Positions 46,311 to 55,542 of a stretch of 64,000 nt of DNA are shown piece after piece. A program made the position numbers and the translations under genes. The first letter of the stretch is position 1; every line of letters starts with the position of its first letter. Source of the DNA: Rhizosphaericola mali. GTDB lineage: Bacteria > Bacteroidota > Bacteroidia > Chitinophagales > Chitinophagaceae. The notes beneath the pieces were generated by a model. It was not told where the DNA came from. It saw only the letters and a program-made list of their open reading frames with translations, and searched no databases. Where the stretch lies: positions 2,604,001 through 2,668,000 of the forward strand of contig NZ_CP044016.1 of NCBI RefSeq assembly GCF_004337365.2, written 5' to 3'.

Positions 46311-48314
46311 CTATTTGTAATTACGAGTTGTAGGTTTGATTACTTCATATACCAATTGATCTTTGTGTAATTCTTCACCCAAAAGACCATTTGGATTTTC
46401 ACCTGTAAATTCCCATGCAGAAACGTACATAAATTGATCATCATGACGTAACGCTTCCCCATCTGGAGTTTGAGACTCTTCACGGAAATGACCACCACAA
46501 CTTTCCGCACGATCTAATGCATCTTTACACATCAATTCGCCTAATTCGATAAAGTCAATTACACGACCCGCTTTTTCCAATTCTGGATTCAATTCTTTAT
46601 CGGAACCAGGAATTTTTACTTTTTCCCAGAATTCTTTACGTAATTGTGCGATTTCGTTAATTGCTTCAGTCAAACCTTCTGCGGTTCTAGCCATACCACA
46701 TTTATCCCACATGATTTTACCCAAACGTCTATGTAAGCTATCAACAGTTTCAGTACCTTTTACATTTAGCAATTTTGAGATACGATCTTTTACTTCTTTT
46801 TCCGCTTTGTCAAATTCAGGATGTGTAGTTGGAATAGGTTGATTGTAAATCTCATCTGCTAAATAGTTACCCAATGTATAAGGAATAACAAAATAACCAT
46901 CAGATAAACCTTGCATCAAAGCAGATGCACCCAAACGGTTAGCTCCGTGATCAGAGAAATTACATTCACCTAAGGCATACAAACCATCAATCGTAGTTTT
47001 CAATTCATAATCTACCCAAAGCCCACCCATTGTATAGTGAACTGCAGGGAAAATACGCATTGGTGTTAAATATGGATCTTCACCTGTAATTTTCGCATAC
47101 ATATCGAAAAGGTTACCATATTTTTCTTTTACCACATCCAAACCATGTTGTTGTATAACCGCCGCGCTTGGATCAGTAATACCATGTTTACCACATTCAA
47201 TCTTACCATAACGAACTATCGCTTCCGCAAAATCCAAGTAAACGGATTGTTTGGATGTACCTACACCATAACCGGCATCACATCTTTCTTTCGCCGCACG
47301 AGAGGCAACGTCACGAGGTACTAAGTTACCAAATGCAGGATATCTTCTTTCTAAATAATAATCTCTTTCGTCTTCAGGAATATCGTTTCCTTTACGTGTA
47401 TCATTTTTTTGTTTCGGTACCCAAATACGTCCATCATTACGCAAGGACTCTGACATCAATGTCAATTTGGATTGATTTTCACCAGAAACAGGAATACATG
47501 TTGGGTGAATCTGTGTAAAACAAGGATTAGCGAAATAAGCTCCTTTTCTATGCGCTTTCCATGCAGCAGTTACATTACTACCCATCGCATTTGTAGAAAG
47601 GAAAAATACGTTTCCATATCCACCAGTACAAAGCAATACAGCATGTCCAAAATGTCTTTCAATCTCACCAGTAACCAAGTTACGTGCTATAATACCACGT
47701 GCTTTACCATCAATTACAACCACTTCTTCCATTTCGTGGCGATTATAAATAGTAACGGTACCTAACGCCACTTGCCTTTCTAATGCACTATAAGCACCTA
47801 AAAGCAACTGTTGTCCTGTTTGTCCAGCAGCATAAAAAGTACGTTGTACTTGTACACCACCAAAAGAACGGTTACTTAACAAACCACCATATTCACGAGC
47901 GAAAGGAACACCTTGAGCTACACATTGGTCAATGATATTGCCACTTACTTCAGACAAACGGTGAACGTTTGCTTCACGTGCACGATAATCACCACCTTTA
48001 ATCGTATCATAGAAAAGACGGAAGACGGAGTCTCCATCATTTTGATAATTTTTTGCCGCATTGATACCACCTTGCGCCGCAATTGAGTGCGCTCTACGAG
48101 GTGAATCTTGGTAACAAAATGCTTTTACCTTATATCCCAATTCTCCCAAAGTAGCAGCCGCACTTGCACCAGCAAGTCCAGTACCTACAACGATAACTTC
48201 TAATTTACGTTTATTGGAAGGGTTAACAAGTTTACAATGTCCTTTATAATTTGTCCATTTTTGATCTAATGGACCTTCTGGTATCTTATTATCTAATATA
48301 TTCTTTTCAGCCAT
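46311..48314 (-). CDS. sdhA: Succinate dehydrogenase / fumarate reductase flavoprotein subunit
   Basis: Catalytic subunit with covalent FAD. The N-terminal dinucleotide fold reads [12 protein letters not shown] (about 43-54). The His for FAD attachment is in [15 protein letters not shown]. The active-site Arg and His region is [12 protein letters not shown], and [13 protein letters not shown] closes it. 667 residues, longer at the C-terminus than E. coli SdhA, as is usual for the Bacteroidota/epsilon-type enzyme. It works in the TCA cycle or in fumarate respiration. Its place in sdhCAB is clear. Confidence 0.97.
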   Translation of the reverse strand: MAEKNILDNKIPEGPLDQKWTNYKGHCKLVNPSNKRKLEVIVVGTGLAGASAAATLGELGYKVKAFCYQDSPRRAHSIAAQGGINAAKNYQNDGDSVFRLFYDTIKGGDYRAREANVHRLSEVSGNIIDQCVAQGVPFAREYGGLLSNRSFGGVQVQRTFYAAGQTGQQLLLGAYSALERQVALGTVTIYNRHEMEEVVVIDGKARGIIARNLVTGEIERHFGHAVLLCTGGYGNVFFLSTNAMGSNVTAAWKAHRKGAYFANPCFTQIHPTCIPVSGENQSKLTLMSESLRNDGRIWVPKQKNDTRKGNDIPEDERDYYLERRYPAFGNLVPRDVASRAAKERCDAGYGVGTSKQSVYLDFAEAIVRYGKIECGKHGITDPSAAVIQQHGLDVVKEKYGNLFDMYAKITGEDPYLTPMRIFPAVHYTMGGLWVDYELKTTIDGLYALGECNFSDHGANRLGASALMQGLSDGYFVIPYTLGNYLADEIYNQPIPTTHPEFDKAEKEVKDRISKLLNVKGTETVDSLHRRLGKIMWDKCGMARTAEGLTEAINEIAQLRKEFWEKVKIPGSDKELNPELEKAGRVIDFIELGELMCKDALDRAESCGGHFREESQTPDGEALRHDDQFMYVSAWEFTGENPNGLLGEELHKDQLVYEVIKPTTRNYK

Positions 48315-48380
48315 GATATCAAATTTTTTTGAAAATGAAATGAACCATCGTTTGAAAGGTTCTTATCAATTATTTACAAT

Positions 48381-49079
48381 TTATTGAATCCATCCAAAAT
48401 GTATGCTTATTGGCATCATTGCAAATGCTAATGGGATGATTACAGAATAAGTATATCCTAAGCACAATAAAAATTTGTTGTATTTTTTATTGAAAACACC
48501 TACACTTCTAAATGCACTTGAAAACCCATGTGCCAAATGATAAGCCAAAGCTAAACATCCAATAATGTAAGCTACAACTACCCACAATTGGGAAAATGTT
48601 TCTTTCATTTTTGTAAATACATCATGTACTTCTAATACAGTTCCATTTTTAGTCGTTATTTGCGTTTCTGGCATACCTCCAAAACGAGAAGGAATGAAGA
48701 AATCATACCAGTGTAAAATCAAAAACAACAAAACTAATGTACCTAAAATAGCCATGCTACGGCTATACCATTTGCTACCTCTATTACCATAAGCAACATT
48801 GTAAGCAACGCCTCTTTTGCCTCTATTAGAAGCTTCCAGCATTAAACCTTGAATGATGTGAAGAAATAAAAACAAGAACAATCCTATCTCTAAGATTCTC
48901 GGGACAATATTGTCACCCATAAAATGTGCAGCTCTATTAAAAGTTACACCTCCGTCATTTACCCAAATACATGCGTTTAATCCTGCGTGAACCAGCAAAA
49001 ACAAAATAAGAAATATGCCGGTGAGTCCCATCGTTAATTTTCTTCCAACTGATGAGGTAAATACTTGCTTCCAAGTCAT
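48381..49079 (-). CDS. sdhC: Succinate dehydrogenase cytochrome b subunit (Wolinella FrdC type)
   Basis: 232 residues with five predicted TM helices, the single-subunit di-haem membrane anchor found in Bacteroidota and Wolinella rather than separate SdhC and SdhD. His residues that may bind haem lie in LVHAGLNA (helix 1), FLHIIQG (helix 2), LHWYDFF, and LAYHLAHGFSSAFRS. It transfers electrons between menaquinone and SdhB. It is the first gene of sdhCAB, with a -7 promoter element 30 bp upstream. Confidence 0.95.
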   Translation of the reverse strand: MTWKQVFTSSVGRKLTMGLTGIFLILFLLVHAGLNACIWVNDGGVTFNRAAHFMGDNIVPRILEIGLFLFLFLHIIQGLMLEASNRGKRGVAYNVAYGNRGSKWYSRSMAILGTLVLLFLILHWYDFFIPSRFGGMPETQITTKNGTVLEVHDVFTKMKETFSQLWVVVAYIIGCLALAYHLAHGFSSAFRSVGVFNKKYNKFLLCLGYTYSVIIPLAFAMMPISIHFGWIQ

Positions 49080-49108
49080 AATGCTATTATTAAGTTGAAA
49101 AATCGAAA

Positions 49109-49142
49109 CAAATGTATGAAAACGAACGCCTGTTTGCTCAAA
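49109..49142 (-). promoter_or_regulatory. sdhCAB promoter (TTTG-22 bp-TACATTTG)
   Basis: On the minus strand TTTG (49142-49139) lies 22 bp before an exact TAnnTTTG (49116-49109). The ATG is 29 bp after the -7 element. The spacing is a little longer than the usual 19-20. Confidence 0.6.
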
Positions 49143-49179
49143 AAAACTATTTTTTTTTTACACTTTTTTGACAAAAACT

Positions 49180-49208
49180 AAAATTCTCCTTATGTAAAGG
49201 AGAATTTT
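49180..49208 (-). terminator. Terminator after the TolC-like gene
   Basis: AAAATTCTCCTT pairs with AAGGAGAATTTT (12 bp) around a 5-nt loop. On the minus strand TTTTAGTTTTTG follows. It ends the tetR-efflux operon about 100 bp after the tolC stop. Confidence 0.82.
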
Positions 49209-49305
49209 AAAATGATACATTTTTCTTAAATAATTGATTATCAATATTTTCTGTTACGAAATACGTAATTAGTTGTATCGCAATTATTAATTGTTAATTA
49301 TATTA

Positions 49306-50607
49306 TTAATTTGCATTTTGGCTTTTTGAGATCATTCCAACCATGTATTTGTACTCTGCAAGTTTTTCCCTATAATTTGCAAATGCAGACACTCGATCAC
49401 TTGACGATTGTTGAAAAGCAGCTTGTGCGTCCAAAACTTCCGTTATGCCGGCTAATCCACTTGCATAATTGTCTTGATTTACTTTCATATTTTCCAAAGC
49501 CGAAGTATAACTTTCATTTGCCAGATTGATTTGTTCATATGCATCTTGTACATCATACCAAGATTTAAGGATTCCAGTTTTAATTTGTCTTATTCCATCC
49601 TCAAAATTGTTTTTCACAATATTTTCTTGAATGTGTTGCTGTATCATTTTCTGTTTGCCATTTCCCCAAAGTAGTGCACTTATGGGAATCGAAACTGAAC
49701 CAATACCAACAGGAACAAATTTGCTAATTTGCCCATTTCCAATTACCCCAAATTGACCTGCGGAAACACCAACCGCAACGGAAGGTAAATAATCCGCTTT
49801 TGTATATTTCGTTTGTAATTGTTGCGCATCCATGCTTTTTTTAAGCAAATCATAGTTATTGTTCTGCATTAAAGCATTTTCTGGATTAATAAATTCGGAT
49901 TCTGGACGATTCACTACTCCAAACGTATCTTTCGCAATTAATAAAGAATCAAAATCAATCCCCAAATACAAACTAAAATCAAACAATGCCAATTTGTGTC
50001 CATTGGATAATTTACTTTGATCTAAAATCAACTGAGATTTTTTCACTTTTACTTTAAGTAAGTCATTTCTAGCTATCAACCCAGAAGCAAGCAAATCTTT
50101 TTGTTGTTTTAAAACTGCATCTAATAGCAGTTCGTTCGCTTTTAATGTTTTTTGTTGTTCTTGCAACGTAACTATTTGCCAATATTTTTGTTCGGTTATT
50201 AAAGCAACCGAATCTTTGGACAATTTGGATTTTGTTTTCTCTACTTCAATTTGCAAATTAGACAAAGCTATTCCAGTTCTAATTTTACCACCTACAAAGA
50301 CGGGTTCTATAGCAGTTGCTCCAGCATAATAAAAGTTATTAATTCCCTTCTCTAAAAAAAGAGGAATCGGATCTACAAACTTCTTGAAACCATACATACC
50401 CAAAACATTTCCAGACAAACTAGGTAATTGACTTGCCTCCGCTCCTTTTTTCCCAGCTTCTGCAGATTGAATACTTAGTAAACTATTCTTTATTGCATAA
50501 CTATAATTCAATGCAGAATCTTTACTTTCCTCCAATCCTATAGTGTGCACTTGCGCTTGGGAAATAATTGCAAGCGCTAAAAATATATTTAAAAATAATA
50601 ATTTCAT
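49306..50607 (-). CDS. TolC-family outer-membrane efflux channel
   Basis: 433 residues with signal peptide ending near SQAQ, then two structural repeats rich in helical heptads and with barrel strands typical of TolC/OprM. Examples: GLEESKDSALNYSYAIKNSL near the start and the GLAGITEVLDAQAAFQQSSSDRVSAFANYREKLAEYKYMVG-like end, which is the usual repeat-2 helix. No lipobox. It works with the RND pump and adaptor, 12 bp after the pump gene. Substrate not known. Confidence 0.9.
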   Translation of the reverse strand: MKLLFLNIFLALAIISQAQVHTIGLEESKDSALNYSYAIKNSLLSIQSAEAGKKGAEASQLPSLSGNVLGMYGFKKFVDPIPLFLEKGINNFYYAGATAIEPVFVGGKIRTGIALSNLQIEVEKTKSKLSKDSVALITEQKYWQIVTLQEQQKTLKANELLLDAVLKQQKDLLASGLIARNDLLKVKVKKSQLILDQSKLSNGHKLALFDFSLYLGIDFDSLLIAKDTFGVVNRPESEFINPENALMQNNNYDLLKKSMDAQQLQTKYTKADYLPSVAVGVSAGQFGVIGNGQISKFVPVGIGSVSIPISALLWGNGKQKMIQQHIQENIVKNNFEDGIRQIKTGILKSWYDVQDAYEQINLANESYTSALENMKVNQDNYASGLAGITEVLDAQAAFQQSSSDRVSAFANYREKLAEYKYMVGMISKSQNAN

Positions 50608-50619
50608 TTTATTATAGTT

Positions 50620-53600
50620 TTATTCTGAAACCAATACCGCATTAGAATTTGCTTCATCATTTTGCGCTTCTTCTTTTCTAAAAAATAACCAATAAAGCAC
50701 CGGCAATACAAATAGTGTGAAGATCATCGCACCTATTAATCCAAAACAAATTACCGTCCCTAATGGTCCCCAAAGCGTAGAGCGACTAATTATCATCGGA
50801 ATAACGCCAACCGCCGCCGCAGAAGAAGTCAAAAAGATTGGACGCATACGTCTTTCTGCAGAATGAATCGCAGCTTGCTTTACCGACATACCTTCTACAA
50901 ATCGCATTTCATCTGCAAAATCTATGAGTATAATGCCATTTCTAACTACGATACCACATAATGCTAATAGACCAATAAAAGAAGTAAATCCAAAAGGATA
51001 TCCCATCAACAATAGTCCTCCACTTGCTCCAAATAATGCTAATGGCATGGTTGTAATACTTAACATAGCATGCTTTACACTTTTAAAATGCCAAATAAGA
51101 ATCAACGTAATAATAATGATACTCATCAATAAAGACAAGCCCATTGGCCCCATATTTTCTTCTTGTAACTCATGTTCTCCGCCATAACCAATAGTAACAT
51201 CATTTGGCGTCACTAGATTTTTCATTCTAGTTTGGATTTGTTTCAATATATCTTCAGGAACCTTATCTTTATTGATATCCACTCTAACAGTAAGCGTTTT
51301 CATCCCATTGCGATGTGCAATCTGTCCTTGATTCCACGTAGATTTTAAATTTGCCACCATACGAAGCGGAACAACTGTTTTTGTTTGTTGACTTACCACA
51401 GATAAATCTAACAAACTACCCAAATGCGCACTATCGGTATTCGCAGTTTTTAATTTTACGGGGATAGAATAATCACCATCCCATACTGTGGTGGCATCGA
51501 TACCTTCCATATTCATCGCAACCGTATTAGAAATATCTTCTTTAGAAATACCGATCCGAGAGGCATCATCTTTCTTTATATCCAAATCTACACTAGACAA
51601 TAAATTTTCATAGTCTGTTCGCACCCAAGTTACATAAGGAATAGAGTCTGCAATAGCAGAAATCTTACCACCAAAAGCTTTTAAAGTATCTATATTATAT
51701 CCAAATAATCGAATCTCAATAGGAGCCTGCGCATTGACCATGGTCAATTGTTTCATTCTGATATATGCATCAGGATAGCGATTACTATAATTTTTTTCAT
51801 AATCCGCCAAAACGTCTTCTGTCGTTTCTTCCGACGTTGTATTTACAAGAATCTGAGCATAGTTTTTTGCAGGAAGATTTGGCGCATATAGAGTATGAAA
51901 TCTTGGAGAACTCGTACCAATAAAGCTTGCATAGGATTCTATTCGATTATCCTTTGACATGATAGTTTCCATCTTTTTCACTACACTATCTGTCTGATTC
52001 AAACTATAACCATTCGGTAAATATATCTCAATAGCTAATTGGTTTCTCTCCACTTTAGGGAAAAGCATTTGAGGTAATTTTGCCATCATAAATAAACCAC
52101 CTAATACTGCTAAGATTCCGAGGACTAGAGTAATGCCCCAATGTTCAATGGCATTATTTATATGTTTATTGAAAAAATCTTGTACATAATCCAATGAACT
52201 TTTTTTCTTTTTGCCTTCTTTATGTAAACCTTTTTTGATGAATTTAGTATTGAAAAAAGGAACGATAACCATAGAAATGATCAAGGATAAAGTCAATGCA
52301 ATGATGATCACTAAAGGAAATGTACTAATAAAATCTCTTGCAGTACCTGTCATGAAAAATATCAGCGGAGCAAAGGTTGCAGAGATGGCTAGCGTCGCAG
52401 TAAATACCGAGGGAAATAATTCTTTGGCACTAGAAATTGCAGCATCTTTCAAACTCATTTTGGCATCTAATTTCTCCACATGATTATCTATGACGACAAT
52501 CGGATCATCTACTACAATACCTAACACTACAATCAATGCAGCCAAAGTAACCGTATCTAATTCTATCCCAAATAAATACATAATTGCCAAAGTACAAGCA
52601 ATCGTAATAGGAATAGTCGCAGCAGCCACACTCGCAATGGAAAATGGAAGTAACAACATCGCAACGATAACAACGCCAATCAATGCAAACGCAAATTCCT
52701 TCATAAAATGCGATATCGACTCATCAACAACGACAGGTTGATTTGCCAATTTCGTTAGAATAATATCACTAGGAATTTGTTTTTTAATAGCATCTAATTT
52801 TTCGTCTACTTTTTCTCCAAATTCAACTATGTTTTTTCCTGGAACCATTTCCATGGAAATAACAATACTTTTAACTCCATTTGTAGTTACAAAGCTTGTT
52901 GGTTTGGGGTATTCAGGTTTGATAGTAGCAACATCTTTCAACTTAATGACATTTCCTTGATTGTCACTTTTAATTATTTGTTCGGGTAAATCGCTCGCGG
53001 ATTTATAAAAAGTTGATAAGTAGATTGGACGATCTATCGTTTTTCCTTTCAACTCGCCACCAGGCGCAATTGCACCTTCCTTATTCAAAACCTGCATCAA
53101 AGATCCAATTGATACGCCGTATTGAATCAATTTGTTATTATCTACATATATTCCAATTTGCTGCTCTTGATCTCCAGAATGAGAAATTTTTGCCACAGCG
53201 GGTATTTGCCTCAATCGATCTTCGATATCATCAACCTGTTTTTGCAAATCTTTATATGGTCGAGTTTTGGACTGCACAGCTAATAATACAGCGGAAGTAG
53301 CACCAAAATCACTATTTACCATAATACCTCGAACCTCCTTAGGCAAAGAGGTTTGTTGATAAACCAGCAGTCCATTTTTCAACTTATTCCAAAATATTTT
53401 AGTATCTGCATCATTAATATGTTCTGATACTTCCACGAAAATATACATCAACCCATCCCTAGAGTAGGAATATGTTTTAGCTTTATTTACTTCATTAAAA
53501 CTAAATAAATATTTTTCTACTTTAGTGGTCAATTGTTCCTCGACTTGACTAGAAGAAGCTCCTGGATAAGAACCGATAACTAAACCCTGACGAATTGTAA

Positions 53601-53733
53601 ATTCGGGAAATTCATTTCTGGACATATGTCTTAATCCATAAAAGCCCAGTATTACTAATATAAATGCGACAGATAATGGAACAGCCTTGTGCTGTAAACA
53701 CCAATCTATCATATTACTTTTTTTATGCTCCAT
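50620..53733 (-). CDS. RND-family efflux pump inner-membrane permease
   Basis: 1037 residues with the two-fold RND layout: TM1 (about 15-33), large periplasmic domain, TM2-TM6, second large loop, TM8-TM12. The proton-relay Asp pair is seen in LGIVVDDPIVVIDNHVEK of TM4, where DD replaces the usual double Asp, and in the LIDFADEM segment of TM10. The sequence looks like an AcrB/HAE-type or hydrophobe-export pump. It follows the adaptor by 16 bp and precedes tolC by 12 bp. Likely exports toxic organics or antibiotics, controlled by TetR. Confidence 0.93.
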   Translation of the reverse strand: MEHKKSNMIDWCLQHKAVPLSVAFILVILGFYGLRHMSRNEFPEFTIRQGLVIGSYPGASSSQVEEQLTTKVEKYLFSFNEVNKAKTYSYSRDGLMYIFVEVSEHINDADTKIFWNKLKNGLLVYQQTSLPKEVRGIMVNSDFGATSAVLLAVQSKTRPYKDLQKQVDDIEDRLRQIPAVAKISHSGDQEQQIGIYVDNNKLIQYGVSIGSLMQVLNKEGAIAPGGELKGKTIDRPIYLSTFYKSASDLPEQIIKSDNQGNVIKLKDVATIKPEYPKPTSFVTTNGVKSIVISMEMVPGKNIVEFGEKVDEKLDAIKKQIPSDIILTKLANQPVVVDESISHFMKEFAFALIGVVIVAMLLLPFSIASVAAATIPITIACTLAIMYLFGIELDTVTLAALIVVLGIVVDDPIVVIDNHVEKLDAKMSLKDAAISSAKELFPSVFTATLAISATFAPLIFFMTGTARDFISTFPLVIIIALTLSLIISMVIVPFFNTKFIKKGLHKEGKKKKSSLDYVQDFFNKHINNAIEHWGITLVLGILAVLGGLFMMAKLPQMLFPKVERNQLAIEIYLPNGYSLNQTDSVVKKMETIMSKDNRIESYASFIGTSSPRFHTLYAPNLPAKNYAQILVNTTSEETTEDVLADYEKNYSNRYPDAYIRMKQLTMVNAQAPIEIRLFGYNIDTLKAFGGKISAIADSIPYVTWVRTDYENLLSSVDLDIKKDDASRIGISKEDISNTVAMNMEGIDATTVWDGDYSIPVKLKTANTDSAHLGSLLDLSVVSQQTKTVVPLRMVANLKSTWNQGQIAHRNGMKTLTVRVDINKDKVPEDILKQIQTRMKNLVTPNDVTIGYGGEHELQEENMGPMGLSLLMSIIIITLILIWHFKSVKHAMLSITTMPLALFGASGGLLLMGYPFGFTSFIGLLALCGIVVRNGIILIDFADEMRFVEGMSVKQAAIHSAERRMRPIFLTSSAAAVGVIPMIISRSTLWGPLGTVICFGLIGAMIFTLFVLPVLYWLFFRKEEAQNDEANSNAVLVSE

Positions 53734-53749
53734 AATAAAATAGATTTTT

Positions 53750-54820
53750 TTAGTGTACTACATTAATCTTTGAACTGTCTGTGATTTTATGAAAGCCCGA
53801 AATAATCACATTATCACCATCATTTAACCCAGATAAAATCGTAATCCCATTTGAGGTAAGTTCTCCTATAGTTACATATTTTCGAACAGCATTTTTTTGA
53901 TCTGAATTGGTTACATAAACAAAATCTTTTCCTGATTCGTCTATTTGTAATGCTTCTTGAGGAATCGTAACTTTTGTATTGCTAGCGGACGCATTTCTTT
54001 TTATAGTATGAAAAGTCACATTACAACTCATACCAGGCTTTAGTTCTTTCGAGCTATTGACAACATCCACTTGTACAGTATATACAGGAGCCGATTGCGA
54101 ACTTACTACCGCAATTTTGGAAACTACTCCATCAAAAGTTTTATTTTGAAGTGCTCCAATAGTGACAGTTGCCTTGTCTCCATTTTTATAATTATTCACT
54201 TCTGCTTCAGGAACAGGAACATGAATGCTCACTTTTCCCAAATCAAACAAACTGACTATAGGCACACCCGGTCCTGCTGTCGCACCTACTTCTATTTGCT
54301 TATCTCCGATATATCCGCTTTGTGGTGCAAATAATTTAGTATGAACTATATTTTGATAGGTTGCATTTGCGGAATTTTTCGCTTGTTCGTATTCTGATTT
54401 TGCATTCAACATTTTTATTTCAGCAATACTTCCTTTATTAAATACAGTTAAAACTCTATCATAGTTTTCTTTTGCTAGTCGCACTTGCGCCATCTGCGCC
54501 TCATACTGACTACGATAGGCGGTGGGATCCACTTCTGCTAAAAACTGTCCTTTTTGCACATATTGCCCCACCTCAACTGGAATACGCAATACAGTTCCCG
54601 ATACTTGAAAACTCAAATTAATCGTTTTATTCGCATCGACGGTACTGCTATATTGCGTCCCCGAACTATCACTGGAAAATGAATTGCCAATAGTCATAAC
54701 ATTGACATTAATAGGCGTCTGCGCCAAAGTGGGCGTCTTATCTTCTTTGCTTTTACAAGCAGAAAATAACAATACGCTGGATGCTATAAAACTGTAAATA
54801 CATCTAGAAATATTACTCAT
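53750..54820 (-). CDS. RND efflux periplasmic adaptor lipoprotein (MFP)
   Basis: 356 residues. Lipobox FSAC (Cys22) attaches it to the inner membrane. The lipoyl-type half motifs are RIPVEVGQYVQKGQFLAEVD (about 80-99) and LFAPQSGYIG (about 165), with a helical hairpin between them. The beta-barrel and membrane-proximal domains follow, with IPQEALQIDESG and ILSGLNDGDNVIISG. It bridges the pump and TolC. It is 55 bp after tetR and 16 bp before the permease, so the four genes form one operon. Confidence 0.93.
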   Translation of the reverse strand: MSNISRCIYSFIASSVLLFSACKSKEDKTPTLAQTPINVNVMTIGNSFSSDSSGTQYSSTVDANKTINLSFQVSGTVLRIPVEVGQYVQKGQFLAEVDPTAYRSQYEAQMAQVRLAKENYDRVLTVFNKGSIAEIKMLNAKSEYEQAKNSANATYQNIVHTKLFAPQSGYIGDKQIEVGATAGPGVPIVSLFDLGKVSIHVPVPEAEVNNYKNGDKATVTIGALQNKTFDGVVSKIAVVSSQSAPVYTVQVDVVNSSKELKPGMSCNVTFHTIKRNASASNTKVTIPQEALQIDESGKDFVYVTNSDQKNAVRKYVTIGELTSNGITILSGLNDGDNVIISGFHKITDSSKINVVH

Positions 54821-54875
54821 AGTTTATTTTTATTAAACAAAAAGTGATAAAATGTCGAAAATATATGAAAAAATT

Positions 54876-55469
54876 TTAGGTTAATCCTTTGGTTAAAATT
54901 TTGGAAGTCCACTCAATTCTATTTTCATAAAATTCAGTTTTTCCATATAGAAAAATTTCAAACTCTATAGCTTTGAACGTATTTACAATCACGTAACTTA
55001 AAAATTCTAAATCGTCTAATTGTACATGTGCAATTTCTTTGGAACTAATTGCCCAATCTAAAAATCTCAAAATGGTTTTCTTCTCGCAAGCCATTGTCTC
55101 ATCCATTAAGCCTCTAAATAATTCTGGTATTGTCTGTACGTCTTCCAAAATATAAGGATACCTATTGGTTGTCAACTTAGTTAACGCCTTAATTTTGTTA
55201 CTGTAAAATATGATAAAATTTTCAGATAAAGTATTTTTTGCAGACGTTTTTTCAAATGCATGTTTCATTACATCCATACACTCAATTAATGCAATCGCTT
55301 TGAATACTTCAAATTTATTTTTAAAATAATAGTAAAGCGAACTTCTGCCCATCTTTGTAGCTTTGGCAAAATCATCCATAGAAATATCTGAAAAGTGTTT
55401 TTTCTCAAACACTTTCTTACATGCAAGGATAATTTTATCCCTCATTTCTGTATTTACAGATATTTCCAT
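54876..55469 (-). CDS. TetR/AcrR-family transcriptional repressor of the efflux operon
   Basis: 197 residues with an N-terminal TetR helix-turn-helix: KIILACKKVFEKKHFSDISMDDFAKATKMGRSSLYYYFKNKFEVF (split here as the recognition helix SSLYYYFKNK). The C-terminal domain is the ligand-binding part and is not assignable. The annotated ATG at 55469 lies within its own operator. A second ATG at 55448 (MRDKII) gives 190 residues, starts closer to the usual family start and would leave a leader of about 20 nt. It is first in the tetR-adaptor-permease-tolC operon and very likely represses itself and the pump genes. Confidence 0.9.
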   Translation of the reverse strand: MEISVNTEMRDKIILACKKVFEKKHFSDISMDDFAKATKMGRSSLYYYFKNKFEVFKAIALIECMDVMKHAFEKTSAKNTLSENFIIFYSNKIKALTKLTTNRYPYILEDVQTIPELFRGLMDETMACEKKTILRFLDWAISSKEIAHVQLDDLEFLSYVIVNTFKAIEFEIFLYGKTEFYENRIEWTSKILTKGLT

Positions 55470-55495
55470 TCGACAAAAGTAATTATTTTGTCGAA
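55469..55495 (-). promoter_or_regulatory. TetR operator palindrome containing the -7 promoter element
   Basis: Perfect 10-bp arms, TTCGACAAAA (55469-55478) and TTTTGTCGAA (55486-55495), lie around a 7-bp centre. On the minus strand the exact -7 element TACTTTTG (55481-55474) sits inside it, with TTTG 22 bp upstream. Bound repressor would block RNA polymerase. A second 6-bp-arm palindrome (TCTGTA/TACAGA, 55447-55460) follows. Confidence 0.85.
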
Positions 55496-55506
55496 AATAA
55501 AAACAA

Positions 55507-55537
55507 AAAAATAGGAAAGAAATTCTTTCCTATTTTT
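55507..55537 (-). terminator. Terminator of the PBP1A gene
   Basis: A perfect stem of 15 bp (AAAAATAGGAAAGAA and its complement) with one unpaired base, followed by T-rich sequence on the minus strand. It sits 6 bp after the PBP stop at 55543. Confidence 0.88.
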
Positions 55538-55542
55538 CTACA

